Assembly (NCBI RefSeq): GCF_020151015.1
Contig: NZ_CP083746.1
Coordinates: 1,641,001 to 1,705,000, forward strand
Direction of reading: 5' to 3'
Length of the DNA stretch: 64,000 nucleotides
Origin: Pseudomonas sp. p1(2021b)
GTDB lineage: Bacteria > Pseudomonadota > Gammaproteobacteria > Pseudomonadales > Pseudomonadaceae
The notes beneath the pieces are model-generated. The model did no database searches, was not told where the DNA came from, and was given only the letters and a program-made list of their open reading frames with translations. This document shows positions 23,440 to 32,005 of the stretch, piece after piece. How positions within the stretch are numbered: position 1 is the stretch's first letter; every line of letters starts with the position of its first letter. The position numbers and the translations under genes were made by a program.

Positions 23440-25680
23440 ATGCAACCCAGAACCTCACCCAACAGCCTGGCCCTGGCCTTCGTCGCCCTGACGTCGCCGG
23501 CCGTGGTGGCGACTGCGGCCCAGGCCGAGCAGAAGCAGGCCGCCGAGGTGCTGGAGGTGCCGGTCGACGGCAACGCGCTGGTGATCCAGGACACCCTGGT
23601 TACCGCCGAGCGTGAAGCTCGCCAGGCCCTGGGCACATCGATCATCACTGAAGAGGACATCAAGCGTCATCCGCCGGCCAATGACCTGTCCGAACTCATC
23701 CGCCGCGAACCTGGGGTCAACCTGACCGGCAACAGCGCCAGCGGCGCACGGGGCAACAACCGTCAGATCGACCTGCGCGGCATGGGCCCGGAGAACACCC
23801 TGATCCTCATCGACGGCAAGCCGTCGAGCGCGCGCAACTCGGTGCGCTACGGCTGGAACGGTGACCGTGATACCCGTGGCGAGACCAATTGGGTGCCGGC
23901 CGAGGCGGTCGAGCGTATCGAGATCCTGCGCGGCCCGGCTGCCGCGCGTTACGGTTCCGGCGCCATGGGTGGGGTGGTGAACATCATCACCAAGCGGCCT
24001 ACCGACGAACTCAAGGGCAGCGTCAGCCTGTTCACCCAGTTGCCCGAGGACAGCGCCGAGGGGGCCAGCCGGCGGGCCAACTTCAACCTCAGTGGCGGCC
24101 TGACCGAGAACCTGGGCTTTCGCCTCTACGGCGGCCTGGCCAAGACCGATGCCGACGACCTGGACATCAACGCCGGGCATGCCAACAGCGCCCTGGTGGC
24201 CGGTCGCGAGGGTGTGCGCAACAAGGACATCAACGGCCTGTTGAGCTGGAAGCTCAACGACGAGCACCGCCTGGAACTCAACGCCGGCTACAGCCGTCAG
24301 GGCAACATCTTTGCCGGCGACACTATGAACAGCAATGGTGGCGGCGACCCGGAATTCGTCGCCGACCTGTATGGCCATGAAACCAACGTCATGCAGCGCA
24401 GCACCTACGACCTGACCCATCTGGGCGACTTCACCTGGGGCACCAGCAAGACCGTGCTGGCCTACGAATACGTGCGCAACTGGCGGTTGAACGAAGGCCT
24501 GGCCGGGCGCACCGAAGGCGCGCCGAACGACGAGGGGGCCGCGATGTCGCGCCTGCGCAACACGCGCCTGAACAGCGAAGTGAACCTGCCGTTCGCCCTG
24601 GGCAGCACCGAGCATGTGCTGACCCTGGGCGGTGAGTACCTCTACGAGTCGCTCAACGACCAAGGCTCGTTCCGCCCGCAAAGCTCCGACCCCACCGGTG
24701 ACGGTGACGACACGATCATCGGCTTCGACCGCAGCAACACCAAGATGACCGCGCGCAGCTACGCGCTGTTCGTCGAGGACAACATCGTCGTGGGCGATAC
24801 CACCATCACCCCGGGCCTACGCTTCGACCACCACGAGACCTTCGGCGACAACTTCAGCCCGAGCCTGAACCTGTCGCACAAGATCACCGATGCCCTGAGC
24901 GTCAAGGGCGGCATCGCCCGTGCCTACAAGACGCCCAACCTGTACCAGTCCAACCCCAGCTACCTGCTCTACAGCCGTGGCAACGGTTGCAGCGTGCAAC
25001 AGACCAACAACGGTGGCTGCTACCTGCAGGGCAACGCCGACCTCAAGCCGGAGATCAGCGTCAACAAGGAAATCGGCCTGCTGTACGACCGTGGCACCTG
25101 GCGCACCAGCGCGACCTATTTCCGTAACGATTACAAGAACAAGATCATCGGGGGGACCGATGTGGTCTATGACATCAATGGCGGGCGCCGCGTGACCCAG
25201 TGGGAGAACGCCGGCAAGGCGCGGGTCGAAGGCATCGAGGGCAACTTCTTCATGGCGCTGACCCCGACCCTGGACTGGAACACCAACCTGACCTGGATGC
25301 TCGACAACGACAACCGCGAAACCGGCGAGCCGCTGTCGGTGATCCCCGAATACACCGTCAACACCACCCTCGACTGGCGTGCCACCGACAAGCTGTCGTT
25401 CCAGGTGGCCGGGACCTATTTCGGCAAGCAGAAGTCGCCGACCTACAACTACCGCACCCAGCAGGACTACGACAAAGCCGCCCAGCAGGACGTTGAGGCG
25501 TATGGCTTGGTGGATGTGAGTGCCGGCTATACGTTCAACGCCAACTATGACGTGCGGGTAGGGGTGAACAACCTCTTCGACAAGCAGATCTTGCGCGGCG
25601 GCAACGCCAGCAGCTCGGGGGCCAACACCTACAACCAGCCGGGGCGTGCGGTGTTCGCGGCACTGAATATTTCGTTCTGA
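23440..25680 (+). CDS. pfeA: PfeA/FepA-type ferric-siderophore TonB-dependent receptor
   Basis: A 746-residue outer-membrane receptor with a signal peptide of about 28 residues ending AAQA. A TonB-box-like DTLVTA (about residue 50) comes next. The plug contains NDLSELIRREPGVNLTGNSA, RQIDLRGMGPENTLILIDG and ILRGPAAARYGSGAMGGVVN, which are characteristic of the PfeA/FepA catecholate (enterobactin) subfamily, as is the YGWNGDRDTRGETNW segment. The barrel ends in an aromatic residue (ALNISF). It brings ferric enterobactin-like siderophores across the outer membrane with TonB energy. No pfeRS-type two-component system is adjacent, and a candidate Fur box stands upstream. The actual siderophore is inferred from similarity. 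Confidence 0.87.
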   Translation: MQPRTSPNSLALAFVALTSPAVVATAAQAEQKQAAEVLEVPVDGNALVIQDTLVTAEREARQALGTSIITEEDIKRHPPANDLSELIRREPGVNLTGNSASGARGNNRQIDLRGMGPENTLILIDGKPSSARNSVRYGWNGDRDTRGETNWVPAEAVERIEILRGPAAARYGSGAMGGVVNIITKRPTDELKGSVSLFTQLPEDSAEGASRRANFNLSGGLTENLGFRLYGGLAKTDADDLDINAGHANSALVAGREGVRNKDINGLLSWKLNDEHRLELNAGYSRQGNIFAGDTMNSNGGGDPEFVADLYGHETNVMQRSTYDLTHLGDFTWGTSKTVLAYEYVRNWRLNEGLAGRTEGAPNDEGAAMSRLRNTRLNSEVNLPFALGSTEHVLTLGGEYLYESLNDQGSFRPQSSDPTGDGDDTIIGFDRSNTKMTARSYALFVEDNIVVGDTTITPGLRFDHHETFGDNFSPSLNLSHKITDALSVKGGIARAYKTPNLYQSNPSYLLYSRGNGCSVQQTNNGGCYLQGNADLKPEISVNKEIGLLYDRGTWRTSATYFRNDYKNKIIGGTDVVYDINGGRRVTQWENAGKARVEGIEGNFFMALTPTLDWNTNLTWMLDNDNRETGEPLSVIPEYTVNTTLDWRATDKLSFQVAGTYFGKQKSPTYNYRTQQDYDKAAQQDVEAYGLVDVSAGYTFNANYDVRVGVNNLFDKQILRGGNASSSGANTYNQPGRAVFAALNISF

Positions 25681-25699
25681 TGTGAACAGGGGGCCGCGG

Positions 25700-25865
25700 T
25701 GCGGCCCGATCGCGGGGCAAGCCAGCTCTCATAGAACAACGCATAACTCATTGATTTGACAAGGCCTGTAGGAGCGGGCTTGTCCCGCGATCAAGGGCGA
25801 AGCCCTTGCCATACAGCCGCGGCGGCTGGGCCGGCCCAATCGCGGGACAAGCCCGCTCCTACAGA
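25700..25865. repeat. REP cluster (three copies)
   Basis: One copy near 25707 (CGATCGCGGGGCAAGCC), one near 25768 (TGTAGGAGCGGGCTTGTCCC), and an inverted copy near 25838 (AATCGCGGGACAAGCCCGC). The last two can pair in a long hairpin. They fill most of the gap after the receptor gene; nothing else is visible there. Confidence 0.8.
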
Positions 25866-25995
25866 AGAAGGCGGCGCTAGCCACTTGTTCTCTGCGCGAC
25901 AGCGCAGCCCAAAGGGCTGAGTGATCTCCTACAGGGATTGTGCAATACCTGTGGGGGCGGGCTGCGCAGCAATCCCCGTACCCAAGGAGCCCACG

Positions 25996-26283
25996 ATGAG
26001 CATCCTCCCCACCAGCCTGGCCATCCTCTCGCGCAGCGCCGCCGCATTGGTCGGCGGCTATGCCTTCACCTACGCCTTCACCGCCTGCCTGGCCCGCCTG
26101 TTGCCACTGGCCCCGGCCGACGCAGTGACCGTCGCCACGCTACCGGCCTTCATTTTCTATACCGCCGCCATTCTCTGGGCTTTTGCCAGCGGTGACGCCT
26201 TGCGTGCCTGGCTGCCCTTGGCCTTCGCCGCGCCACTGGCACTGGCAGGCTTCTGGCCCCAGGCAATGAGGTGGCTGGCATGA
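25996..26283 (+). CDS. DUF3649 family small membrane protein
   Basis: A 95-residue protein with three hydrophobic segments (about residues 12-34, 45-66 and 72-90). The layout fits the DUF3649 family, small inner-membrane proteins encoded beside PepSY-TM genes in siderophore-uptake loci. An AAGGAG ribosome-binding site lies six bases before the ATG at 25996. Its stop overlaps the start of the next gene (ATGA), which supports a three-gene operon with the PepSY and DUF3325 genes. The precise function is unknown. Confidence 0.75.
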   Translation: MSILPTSLAILSRSAAALVGGYAFTYAFTACLARLLPLAPADAVTVATLPAFIFYTAAILWAFASGDALRAWLPLAFAAPLALAGFWPQAMRWLA

Positions 26284-27809
26284 AGAACAGCTTCACCCAA
26301 TCGATGGCCTGGTTGCATACCTGGGCCGGGTTGATTTTCGGCTGGTTGCTGTTCGCCATCTTCGTCACCGGCACCTTGGCGGTATTCGACAAGGAACTCA
26401 GCCACTGGATGCAGCCGGAGATTCCGGCCAGCGAAGTCGCCCAGGCCGACGCCGCCCACCGCGCCATCGCCTATCTGCAGGCCCATGAGCCCACCGCCGG
26501 CAACTGGGGTATCAGCCTGCCCACCGAGCGCTCGCCGGGGCTGCGGGTTTCCACCGGCGACCGTCGCCATGGCGTCGGCGTGCAACTGGACCCGCAGACC
26601 GGCGAGCCGATCCAAGTGCGTGACAGCGTCGGCGGCAATTTTTTCTTCCGCTTTCATTTCACCTTGGACCTGCCGCGCAACTGGGGCATCTTCGTGGTCG
26701 GCGCCTTGGCCTTGGTGATGCTGGCGGCGCTGGTCACCGGTATCGTGATCCACAAGAAGCTCTTCAAGGAGTTCTTCACTTTCCGCCCGGCCAAGGGGCA
26801 GCGCTCCTGGCTGGATTTTCACAACGCAAGTGCGGTGCTGTTGCTGCCGTTCCACCTGATGATCACTTATACCGGGCTGGTGATCTTCATGCTCATCTAC
26901 ATCCCGGCCGGGGTCGACGCACTGTTCGACGGCGACACCCGGGCGTATTTCCAGGCCCAGGGCAATGTGCGACCGGAGACGCCGCGCCCGTTGGCCCGGC
27001 AGCCTGGTGTACTGGTCGACGTGGCGCCTTTGCTGGCCGACGCCCAGGCCCGTCTGGGGCCCATCGGCGGTCTGAACATTCGTAACCCCAATACGGCCGC
27101 GGCGCGCATCGAGATCCGCCCGGAGCTCGGCAACCGTATCGCCCTGACCAAAGGGCATGCCATGGTCTTCGACGGTGTGACCGGCGAATTGCTCGGCGAT
27201 GTACCCGAGCTGCGCCCGGCACCGCTGACCCAGCGGGTGATGGCAGGCCTGCATTTTGCCCAGTTCGGGGGCTATCCCATGCGTTGGTTGTACTTCGTCT
27301 GTGGGCTGGTGAGCTGCGCGATGATCGCCAGCGGGCTGGTGCTGTTCTGCGTCAAGCGCGGGCGCAAGTACGCCAACACGACCGCAGGGGCGTGGCCGCA
27401 TCGCTGGTACCGGCTGGCCGAGGTGTGCAACGTCGGGTTCGTCAGTGGCCTGCTGCTGGCCTGTGCCGGCCTGCTGTGGGCCAGCCGACTGCTGCCGATG
27501 GAGTTGGCGCACCGCGAAGCCTGGGAGGTGCGGGTGTTCTTCGGCAGTTGGTTGCTGGCACTGTTGCACGCAGGCGTGCGACCCGCCAGGCGCGCATGGG
27601 TCGAGCAATTGGGCCTGGCTTCGTTGCTGTGCGTCGGGCTTGGCGTATTGGGGGCGGCCAGCGGTGCGGGCAGCAACCTGCGGCTGGGCGTCGAAGCCAC
27701 CGGCCTTGTTCTGGGCCTGGGGCTGGCCATGGCGGCCTGGCGGGTGGCCTGCGCCGAAGGGGCGCCGGCGAAGCGCCGTACAGCGCGCGGCGTGGAGGCC
27801 AACGGATGA
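26280..27809 (+). CDS. PepSY-associated TM-helix protein, probable siderophore-iron reductase
   Basis: A 509-residue inner-membrane protein of the PepSY-TM family. It begins with a helix preceded by WLHTWAGLIFGWLLFAIFVTG (in part). A periplasmic segment with PepSY repeats follows, then a second helix (GIFVVGALALVMLAALVTG), WLDFHNASAVLLLPFHLMI, and a further set of helices toward the C-terminus. The conserved histidines (HTW, FHF, DFHN, PFH) are those expected to bind haem in this family. Related proteins such as FoxB and FiuB help release iron from siderophores at the inner membrane. It lies downstream of the PfeA-type receptor. I start at 26280 (MKNSFTQSMAW), overlapping the previous stop. 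Confidence 0.83.
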   Translation: MKNSFTQSMAWLHTWAGLIFGWLLFAIFVTGTLAVFDKELSHWMQPEIPASEVAQADAAHRAIAYLQAHEPTAGNWGISLPTERSPGLRVSTGDRRHGVGVQLDPQTGEPIQVRDSVGGNFFFRFHFTLDLPRNWGIFVVGALALVMLAALVTGIVIHKKLFKEFFTFRPAKGQRSWLDFHNASAVLLLPFHLMITYTGLVIFMLIYIPAGVDALFDGDTRAYFQAQGNVRPETPRPLARQPGVLVDVAPLLADAQARLGPIGGLNIRNPNTAAARIEIRPELGNRIALTKGHAMVFDGVTGELLGDVPELRPAPLTQRVMAGLHFAQFGGYPMRWLYFVCGLVSCAMIASGLVLFCVKRGRKYANTTAGAWPHRWYRLAEVCNVGFVSGLLLACAGLLWASRLLPMELAHREAWEVRVFFGSWLLALLHAGVRPARRAWVEQLGLASLLCVGLGVLGAASGAGSNLRLGVEATGLVLGLGLAMAAWRVACAEGAPAKRRTARGVEANG

Positions 27810-28132
27810 CGATGATGATGGTGGGCGGCCTGTTGTGGGCCTACGCGGGCATGGTCGGCCTGTGCCAAGGGTTGGAGCGGCACTACAAGCAGGTCTGGGG
27901 CAGAGCATGCCCGTCGCTGCTGCGCCGCTCACTGCGAGGCGGTGGCTGGGCAGCGCTGGCCATCAGCCTGCTGCTGTGCGCCGAAGCCTGGGGGTGGGCC
28001 ATGGGGCCGGTGGCCTGGTTCGGGATGATCTCGCTGGCGGCGGTGGTGCTGGTGCTGCTGCTGCCGTACTGGCCGCGGCTGGCAATCGGGTTGGTGGGGT
28101 TGCTGCCGCTCTGGACGGTGTCGATACTCTGA
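27806..28132 (+). CDS. DUF3325 family membrane protein
   Basis: A 108-residue protein with three hydrophobic segments and the HYKQVWGRACPS loop after the first helix. It matches the DUF3325 pattern, the usual third member of the DUF3649-PepSY-DUF3325 set. The ATG overlaps the PepSY stop by four bases. It is an inner-membrane protein of unknown function, assumed to assist the PepSY protein. Confidence 0.72.
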   Translation: MTMMMVGGLLWAYAGMVGLCQGLERHYKQVWGRACPSLLRRSLRGGGWAALAISLLLCAEAWGWAMGPVAWFGMISLAAVVLVLLLPYWPRLAIGLVGLLPLWTVSIL

Positions 28133-28158
28133 GCACCGCCCCAACGACGAGACCACCT

Positions 28159-28698
28159 GTGAAAGCCGTTCGCCTGACCCTCATCTGCCATGCCTTGACC
28201 CAGAGCCAAAAGGTCGGACGCTTCTCCACTGTCGACGAGGCCATCCTGCCCGTAGGCCAGTGGCCTGCCGCAACCGAGCCGGGTATCCGCATCCTGAGCG
28301 CGCCTGAACCACGTGCGCGCCAGACGGCCCTTGGCCTGGGGGCGAAAGTGGATATCGAACCGGCCCTGGCGGATAACGACCTGGGCGCCTGGCAGGGGCT
28401 GGCGCTCAAGCCGTTGCAGGCCGAGGCCCCTGAGGCGCTGGGGCAATGGCTCGAGGACCCGCACAGCGCACCCCATGGCGGCGAGACCATCGCCCAGCTC
28501 TGCCAGCGGGTTGCGGCTTGGCTGGAAGCATTCGACAGGCCGGGGGAGACGTGGGCGGTGACCCATCCGCAGGTGATACGGGCGGCGTTGGTTCATGTAC
28601 TGCATAGCCCGTTGGCGGGGTTCCAGCGTATCGATGTGCCGCCGTTGTCGCGGCTGCATTTGAGCCGGGCGGGGCAGTGGCGGTTGCGGTTGGGTTGA
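28159..28698 (+). CDS. Histidine phosphatase family protein with altered RHG motif
   Basis: A 179-residue protein with the branch-1 histidine phosphatase layout. The expected N-terminal RHG triad reads C-H-A here (LTLICHALTQS): the catalytic histidine is kept, but the arginine and glycine are lost. The second arginine is present (APEPRARQTALGLG), as is the LGAWQG segment, PHGGE, and the second histidine (AVTHPQVIRAA). It starts at a GTG (28159), 27 bases after the DUF3325 stop, so it may belong to the iron operon. The substrate is unknown; activity may be altered by the motif change. Pseudomonads may have a subgroup with this form. Confidence 0.75.
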   Translation: MKAVRLTLICHALTQSQKVGRFSTVDEAILPVGQWPAATEPGIRILSAPEPRARQTALGLGAKVDIEPALADNDLGAWQGLALKPLQAEAPEALGQWLEDPHSAPHGGETIAQLCQRVAAWLEAFDRPGETWAVTHPQVIRAALVHVLHSPLAGFQRIDVPPLSRLHLSRAGQWRLRLG

Positions 28699-28726
28699 GC
28701 AACCCGGCGCGCGCAGCGCTCCCGGC

Positions 28727-29512
28727 TCAGAACGCCAGCTTGTAGCCGATCAGTAACAGCATCGTCGCCAGGCAAGGGCGCAGCACGCGGTCGGAGATGC
28801 GCCCGGTGAGGTGGCTGCCCAGGTAGATCCCAGGCAGCGAGCCGAGCAGCAGGTAGCCCAGCAGCGACCAGTCCATGTTCCCCATGCCGGCATGGCCCAG
28901 GCCTGCCACCAGGGTCAGGGGCACGGCATGGGCGATCTCGGTGCCCACCAGGCGACGGGTGACGAGGAACGGGTAGAGCAGGAACAGCGCCACGGTGCCC
29001 AGGGCGCCGGCGCCGATGGAGGTCAGGGTGACCATTACGCCGAGCATTACACCGGTGAGCACCGTGAGGATGTTCAGGGCGCGGTCGCTGAGATGATAGT
29101 GGTCGCCCGCGTGGCGGTTGGCAAACGCCTGCAGGCGGGATTTGAACAAGATCGCCAGGGCGGTGAGGATCAGCACCACGGCCAGGCCCTGCTTGATCAC
29201 CGCATTGAGCGCCGAGGTATCGGTGTGCAGGGTGCTGAGGAACCACAAGGTCGATGCCGCCGCGGGCACGCTGCCCAGGCTCAGCAGGCCGGTGATCTTC
29301 CAGTCGATGTTCTTGTTGCGCCCGTGCACCCAGACGCCACTGGCTTTGGTGATGGCGGCATAGAGCAGGTCGGTGCCCACGGCAGTGGCGGGGTTGATGC
29401 CAAACCAGAGCAGGATGGGGGTCATGAGCGAGCCGCCGCCCACGCCGGTCATGCCGACGATGAACCCAACAACCAGCCCCGCGATGGTGAAACCGAAAGA
29501 ACCTACATCCAT
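28727..29512 (-). CDS. TSUP family (TauE/SafE) anion exporter
   Basis: A 261-residue inner-membrane protein with about eight hydrophobic segments. The family motifs are GFIVGMTGVGGGSLMTPILL at the start and, in the second half, TLTSIGAGALGTVALFLLYP with LVAGLGHAGMGNMDW. TSUP proteins export sulfite, sulfoacetate or related organic anions. The gene stands alone, convergent to the histidine phosphatase gene. Palindromic DNA upstream (29570-29609) may hold its operator. Confidence 0.85.
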   Translation of the reverse strand: MDVGSFGFTIAGLVVGFIVGMTGVGGGSLMTPILLWFGINPATAVGTDLLYAAITKASGVWVHGRNKNIDWKITGLLSLGSVPAAASTLWFLSTLHTDTSALNAVIKQGLAVVLILTALAILFKSRLQAFANRHAGDHYHLSDRALNILTVLTGVMLGVMVTLTSIGAGALGTVALFLLYPFLVTRRLVGTEIAHAVPLTLVAGLGHAGMGNMDWSLLGYLLLGSLPGIYLGSHLTGRISDRVLRPCLATMLLLIGYKLAF

Positions 29513-29569
29513 ACGCTACTCGACGCCCAACTTGCCCGTGATCGGATGGCTGCCAGCATAAAGGTTTTT

Positions 29570-29609
29570 TTATAACCGAATAGACTTGTTCGTTATTAGG
29601 TTATAACCG
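29570..29609 (-). promoter_or_regulatory. Palindrome and direct repeat upstream of the TSUP gene
   Basis: TATAACC (29571-29577) and GGTTATA (29599-29605) form an inverted repeat, and TTATAACCG occurs twice as a direct repeat (29570 and 29601). They lie 60-95 bases before the TSUP start and are a candidate operator region; the regulator is unknown. Confidence 0.45.
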
Positions 29610-29670
29610 TCTGCTTTCTGTCTTCGTCTGGATGGATAAGGTGGTGAAGCGGTGGGGGGCGCAGCGGCCC

Positions 29671-30327
29671 TCAACGGTCGGTCATCACCACCATGACGTG
29701 GGCATCCCCGCCATCTTCACTTTCGGACAGGTAGATATGCCCCACCTGGCTGTCGAAATAGGCGGTCTCCTGCGGCCCGATGCTGACCGCCTCGCCGGTC
29801 TCGAACAGGATCCGTACGCGCCCGCTCAATACCAGGGCGAACTCCTGGCCGGGATGGCGGATGAAGTCGTCGAACTGGCCGCGTTCGCGGGCGATGATGC
29901 GAGCATAGGCGGGCGTCATGCAGCGCTCGGGAAAGGCGCCGGCGAGAGGGTGGTAGTCATAGGTGCCGGTGGAATAGCCGGCCGAATCAGGCAGTGAATC
30001 GACCACCACCGTGGCCGGCACGGGCGCGGTCACCGGCCCGCTGGGACGAAACAGCAGGGCAATGTCCACGTTCAAGGCGCGCGCGGCGGCGGCCAGTTTT
30101 TCATAGCTCACCGAAACCTGGGCCAGCTCCATCTTCGACAAGGTCGACACCGGCACGCCGCTGAGAGCGGACAGCTCCTTGAGTGTCATCTGCCGGGCCT
30201 TGCGCACCTGGCGCAAGCGCGCGCCGACCTCGGCTCGGTCGAGCAGGGGCCGGGCACCGGGTTGGGCATTGGCGCGGGTACGGTCGTCGGGCATCGGCTC
30301 TCTCTTGGGCAGCGTTTGGTCGGGCAT
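29671..30327 (-). CDS. XRE-cupin transcriptional regulator
   Basis: A 218-residue regulator. An N-terminal XRE helix-turn-helix (about residues 35-90: LRQVRKARQMTLKELSAL, then GVPVSTLSKMELAQ) is followed by a C-terminal cupin domain (about 140-215), with HPGQEFALVLSGRVRILFE and the GPQETAYFDSQVGHIYLSE strand pattern. This architecture is common for regulators of amine, polyamine or amino-acid catabolism such as PuuR. It is divergent from the FAD oxidase operon and very likely controls it. Starts at 30327 or 30294 are both possible; 30327 has AAGG before it. Confidence 0.85.
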   Translation of the reverse strand: MPDQTLPKREPMPDDRTRANAQPGARPLLDRAEVGARLRQVRKARQMTLKELSALSGVPVSTLSKMELAQVSVSYEKLAAAARALNVDIALLFRPSGPVTAPVPATVVVDSLPDSAGYSTGTYDYHPLAGAFPERCMTPAYARIIARERGQFDDFIRHPGQEFALVLSGRVRILFETGEAVSIGPQETAYFDSQVGHIYLSESEDGGDAHVMVVMTDR

Positions 30328-30353
30328 CTTACCTTGGACACTTGCGCGAGCTG

Positions 30354-30380
30354 AAATTCTCATATATTAGAATTCTCATA
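30354..30380. promoter_or_regulatory. Direct-repeat operator between the XRE-cupin gene and its target operon
   Basis: AATTCTCATA is repeated at 30355-30364 and 30371-30380, and AGAATTCT (30369-30376) is a perfect palindrome. The pair sits in the short divergent gap, 27-54 bases from either start, so it could regulate both genes. Confidence 0.55.
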
Positions 30381-30408
30381 AATGATAATTGGCGCGACAG
30401 GAGCGTGC

Positions 30409-31545
30409 ATGGCTCAGATCTACGACACCCTCATCATCGGTGCTGGCATCGCCGGTGCTTCCCTGGGCTACCGCCTGGCCGGGCAGCGCCAGGTGTTGAT
30501 GCTCGAACGTGAGGCCCAGCCTGGCTACCACTCGACCGGGCGTTCGGCGGCCATGTTCATGGAGGCCTATGGCACGCCGCAGATCCAGGCACTGACCCGC
30601 GCCAGCCGTGCCTTCTACGAGCAGCCGCCGGCAGGCTTCTGCGAGCATCCGCTGCTGGAGCCGCGGGGCTGCCTGTATGTCGCCAACACCGAGCAGCGCG
30701 ACATGCTCGAGGCCACCTATGCGCAGAACCTGGCCAACGGCACCGACGTGCGCCTGCTCGACCGTGACGCCGCCCTGGCCCTGGTGCCCAGCCTGCGCAG
30801 CGAGGCCTTGTGCGGTGCAGTGCACGAGCAGGGGGCGATGGATTTGGACGTGCATGCCCTGCACCAGGGCTTCTTGCGCGGCTATCGCGCCGCAGGCGGC
30901 GAGCTGCGCTGCAACGCAGCACTCACCCAGGCTTATTACCTGGACGATCTATGGCAGGTATCCCTCGCCGATGGCCGCCATGTACAGGCACGGCAGCTGG
31001 TCAATGCCGCAGGCGCCTGGGCCGACCAGGTGGCCGAGCAATGCGGTGTGGCCAAGATTGGCCTGCAGCCGTGCCGACGCAGTGCGTTCACCTTCCCGGG
31101 CCCGGCGGAGGAAGATTTCAGCCGCTGGCCCGCGGTCATCGGCGTGGATGAAAGCTTCTATTTCAAGCCCGATGCCGGCCAACTGCTCGGTTCTCCGGCC
31201 AATGCTGACCCGGTCGAGCCCCAGGATGCCGCACCTGAGGAGCTGGATGTGGCCCTGGGCATCTATAACATCGAAGCCATGACCACCTTGCAGATTCGTC
31301 GTCCGAGCCACAGCTGGGCCGGGCTGCGCTCGTTCGTCGCCGATGGCGACCTGGTCATTGGGTTCGACCCGGGCACGCCAACGTTCTTCTGGCTGGCGGC
31401 CCAGGGGGGCTACGGCATCCAGTCCGCCGCCGGGGCATCGCGCCTGGCCGCGGATCTGCTGCTTGGCCAGCCGCTGTGCCCGAGCCTGACGGCCCAGGGC
31501 GTCTCCCCTGAACACTTGTCCCCAGCACGTTTGCTGCAACCTTGA
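30409..31545 (+). CDS. FAD-dependent amino-acid/amine oxidase (DAO family)
   Basis: A 378-residue oxidoreductase of the D-amino-acid oxidase/glycine oxidase family. The FAD dinucleotide motif is TLIIGAGIAGASLGYRLAG at the N-terminus, with the STGRSAAMF segment next. The substrate domain and the second FAD-binding part (AGLRSFVADGDLVIGFDPGTPTFFW in part, GGYGIQSAAGASRLAADLL) are near the C-terminus. AGGAG precedes the ATG at 30409. It is followed 12 bases later by ridA, which deaminates the reactive imines such oxidases release, so the substrate is probably a primary amine or amino acid. It is controlled by the divergent XRE-cupin gene. Confidence 0.86.
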   Translation: MAQIYDTLIIGAGIAGASLGYRLAGQRQVLMLEREAQPGYHSTGRSAAMFMEAYGTPQIQALTRASRAFYEQPPAGFCEHPLLEPRGCLYVANTEQRDMLEATYAQNLANGTDVRLLDRDAALALVPSLRSEALCGAVHEQGAMDLDVHALHQGFLRGYRAAGGELRCNAALTQAYYLDDLWQVSLADGRHVQARQLVNAAGAWADQVAEQCGVAKIGLQPCRRSAFTFPGPAEEDFSRWPAVIGVDESFYFKPDAGQLLGSPANADPVEPQDAAPEELDVALGIYNIEAMTTLQIRRPSHSWAGLRSFVADGDLVIGFDPGTPTFFWLAAQGGYGIQSAAGASRLAADLLLGQPLCPSLTAQGVSPEHLSPARLLQP

Positions 31546-31557
31546 GAGGTATTACCC

Positions 31558-31935
31558 ATGAGCAATGACATCCAGCGTTTCCCCAGCAGCCTGCCGTTCC
31601 CGTTCTCCCGGGCGGTGAAGGCGGGCGGCTTCCTGTTCCTGTCGGGCCAGGTGCCGATGAGTGCATCCGGCGAAGTGGTGCGCGGTGACATCCAGGCGCA
31701 AACCCGGGCGGCCTGCGAGCGCATCGGCGAAAGCCTGGCGGCGTGCGGTGCGCGTTTCGACCAGGTGGTGAAGGTCACGGTCTGGCTGTCGGACATGGCC
31801 CATTTCGCCGGTTTCAACGAGGTCTACAAGGCATTCTTCGGTGAGGCGTTGCCGGTGCGTTCGACGGTGGCCTCGGCACTGGCTCTGGATGTGGACGTGG
31901 AAATCGAGGTGCAGGCGTTCGTTGGACACGACTGA
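31558..31935 (+). CDS. RidA family reactive-imine deaminase
   Basis: A 125-residue protein of the YjgF/YER057c/UK114 (RidA) family. Visible marks are FSRAVKAGGFLFLSGQVPM, TRAACERIGESLAACGA, VVKVTVWLSDM and LPVRSTVASALALDVDVEIE; the arginine in PVRST is the conserved ligand of the carboxylate. It hydrolyses 2-aminoacrylate-like imines to keto acids and ammonia. It lies between the oxidase and the transporter gene, and its place suggests it handles the product of the oxidase. Confidence 0.9.
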   Translation: MSNDIQRFPSSLPFPFSRAVKAGGFLFLSGQVPMSASGEVVRGDIQAQTRAACERIGESLAACGARFDQVVKVTVWLSDMAHFAGFNEVYKAFFGEALPVRSTVASALALDVDVEIEVQAFVGHD

Positions 31936-32005
31936 CGCGAACTTGCCGCTCCCACACGGTGAGGGCGGTGGGGTGGCTTAAAACAACAATAATCCAGAGG
32001 TGCAC

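Noticed and set aside
25700..25865. Repeat cluster considered as a CRISPR array
   Set aside because: The copies are inverted and unevenly spaced REP elements without regular spacers, and no cas gene is near.
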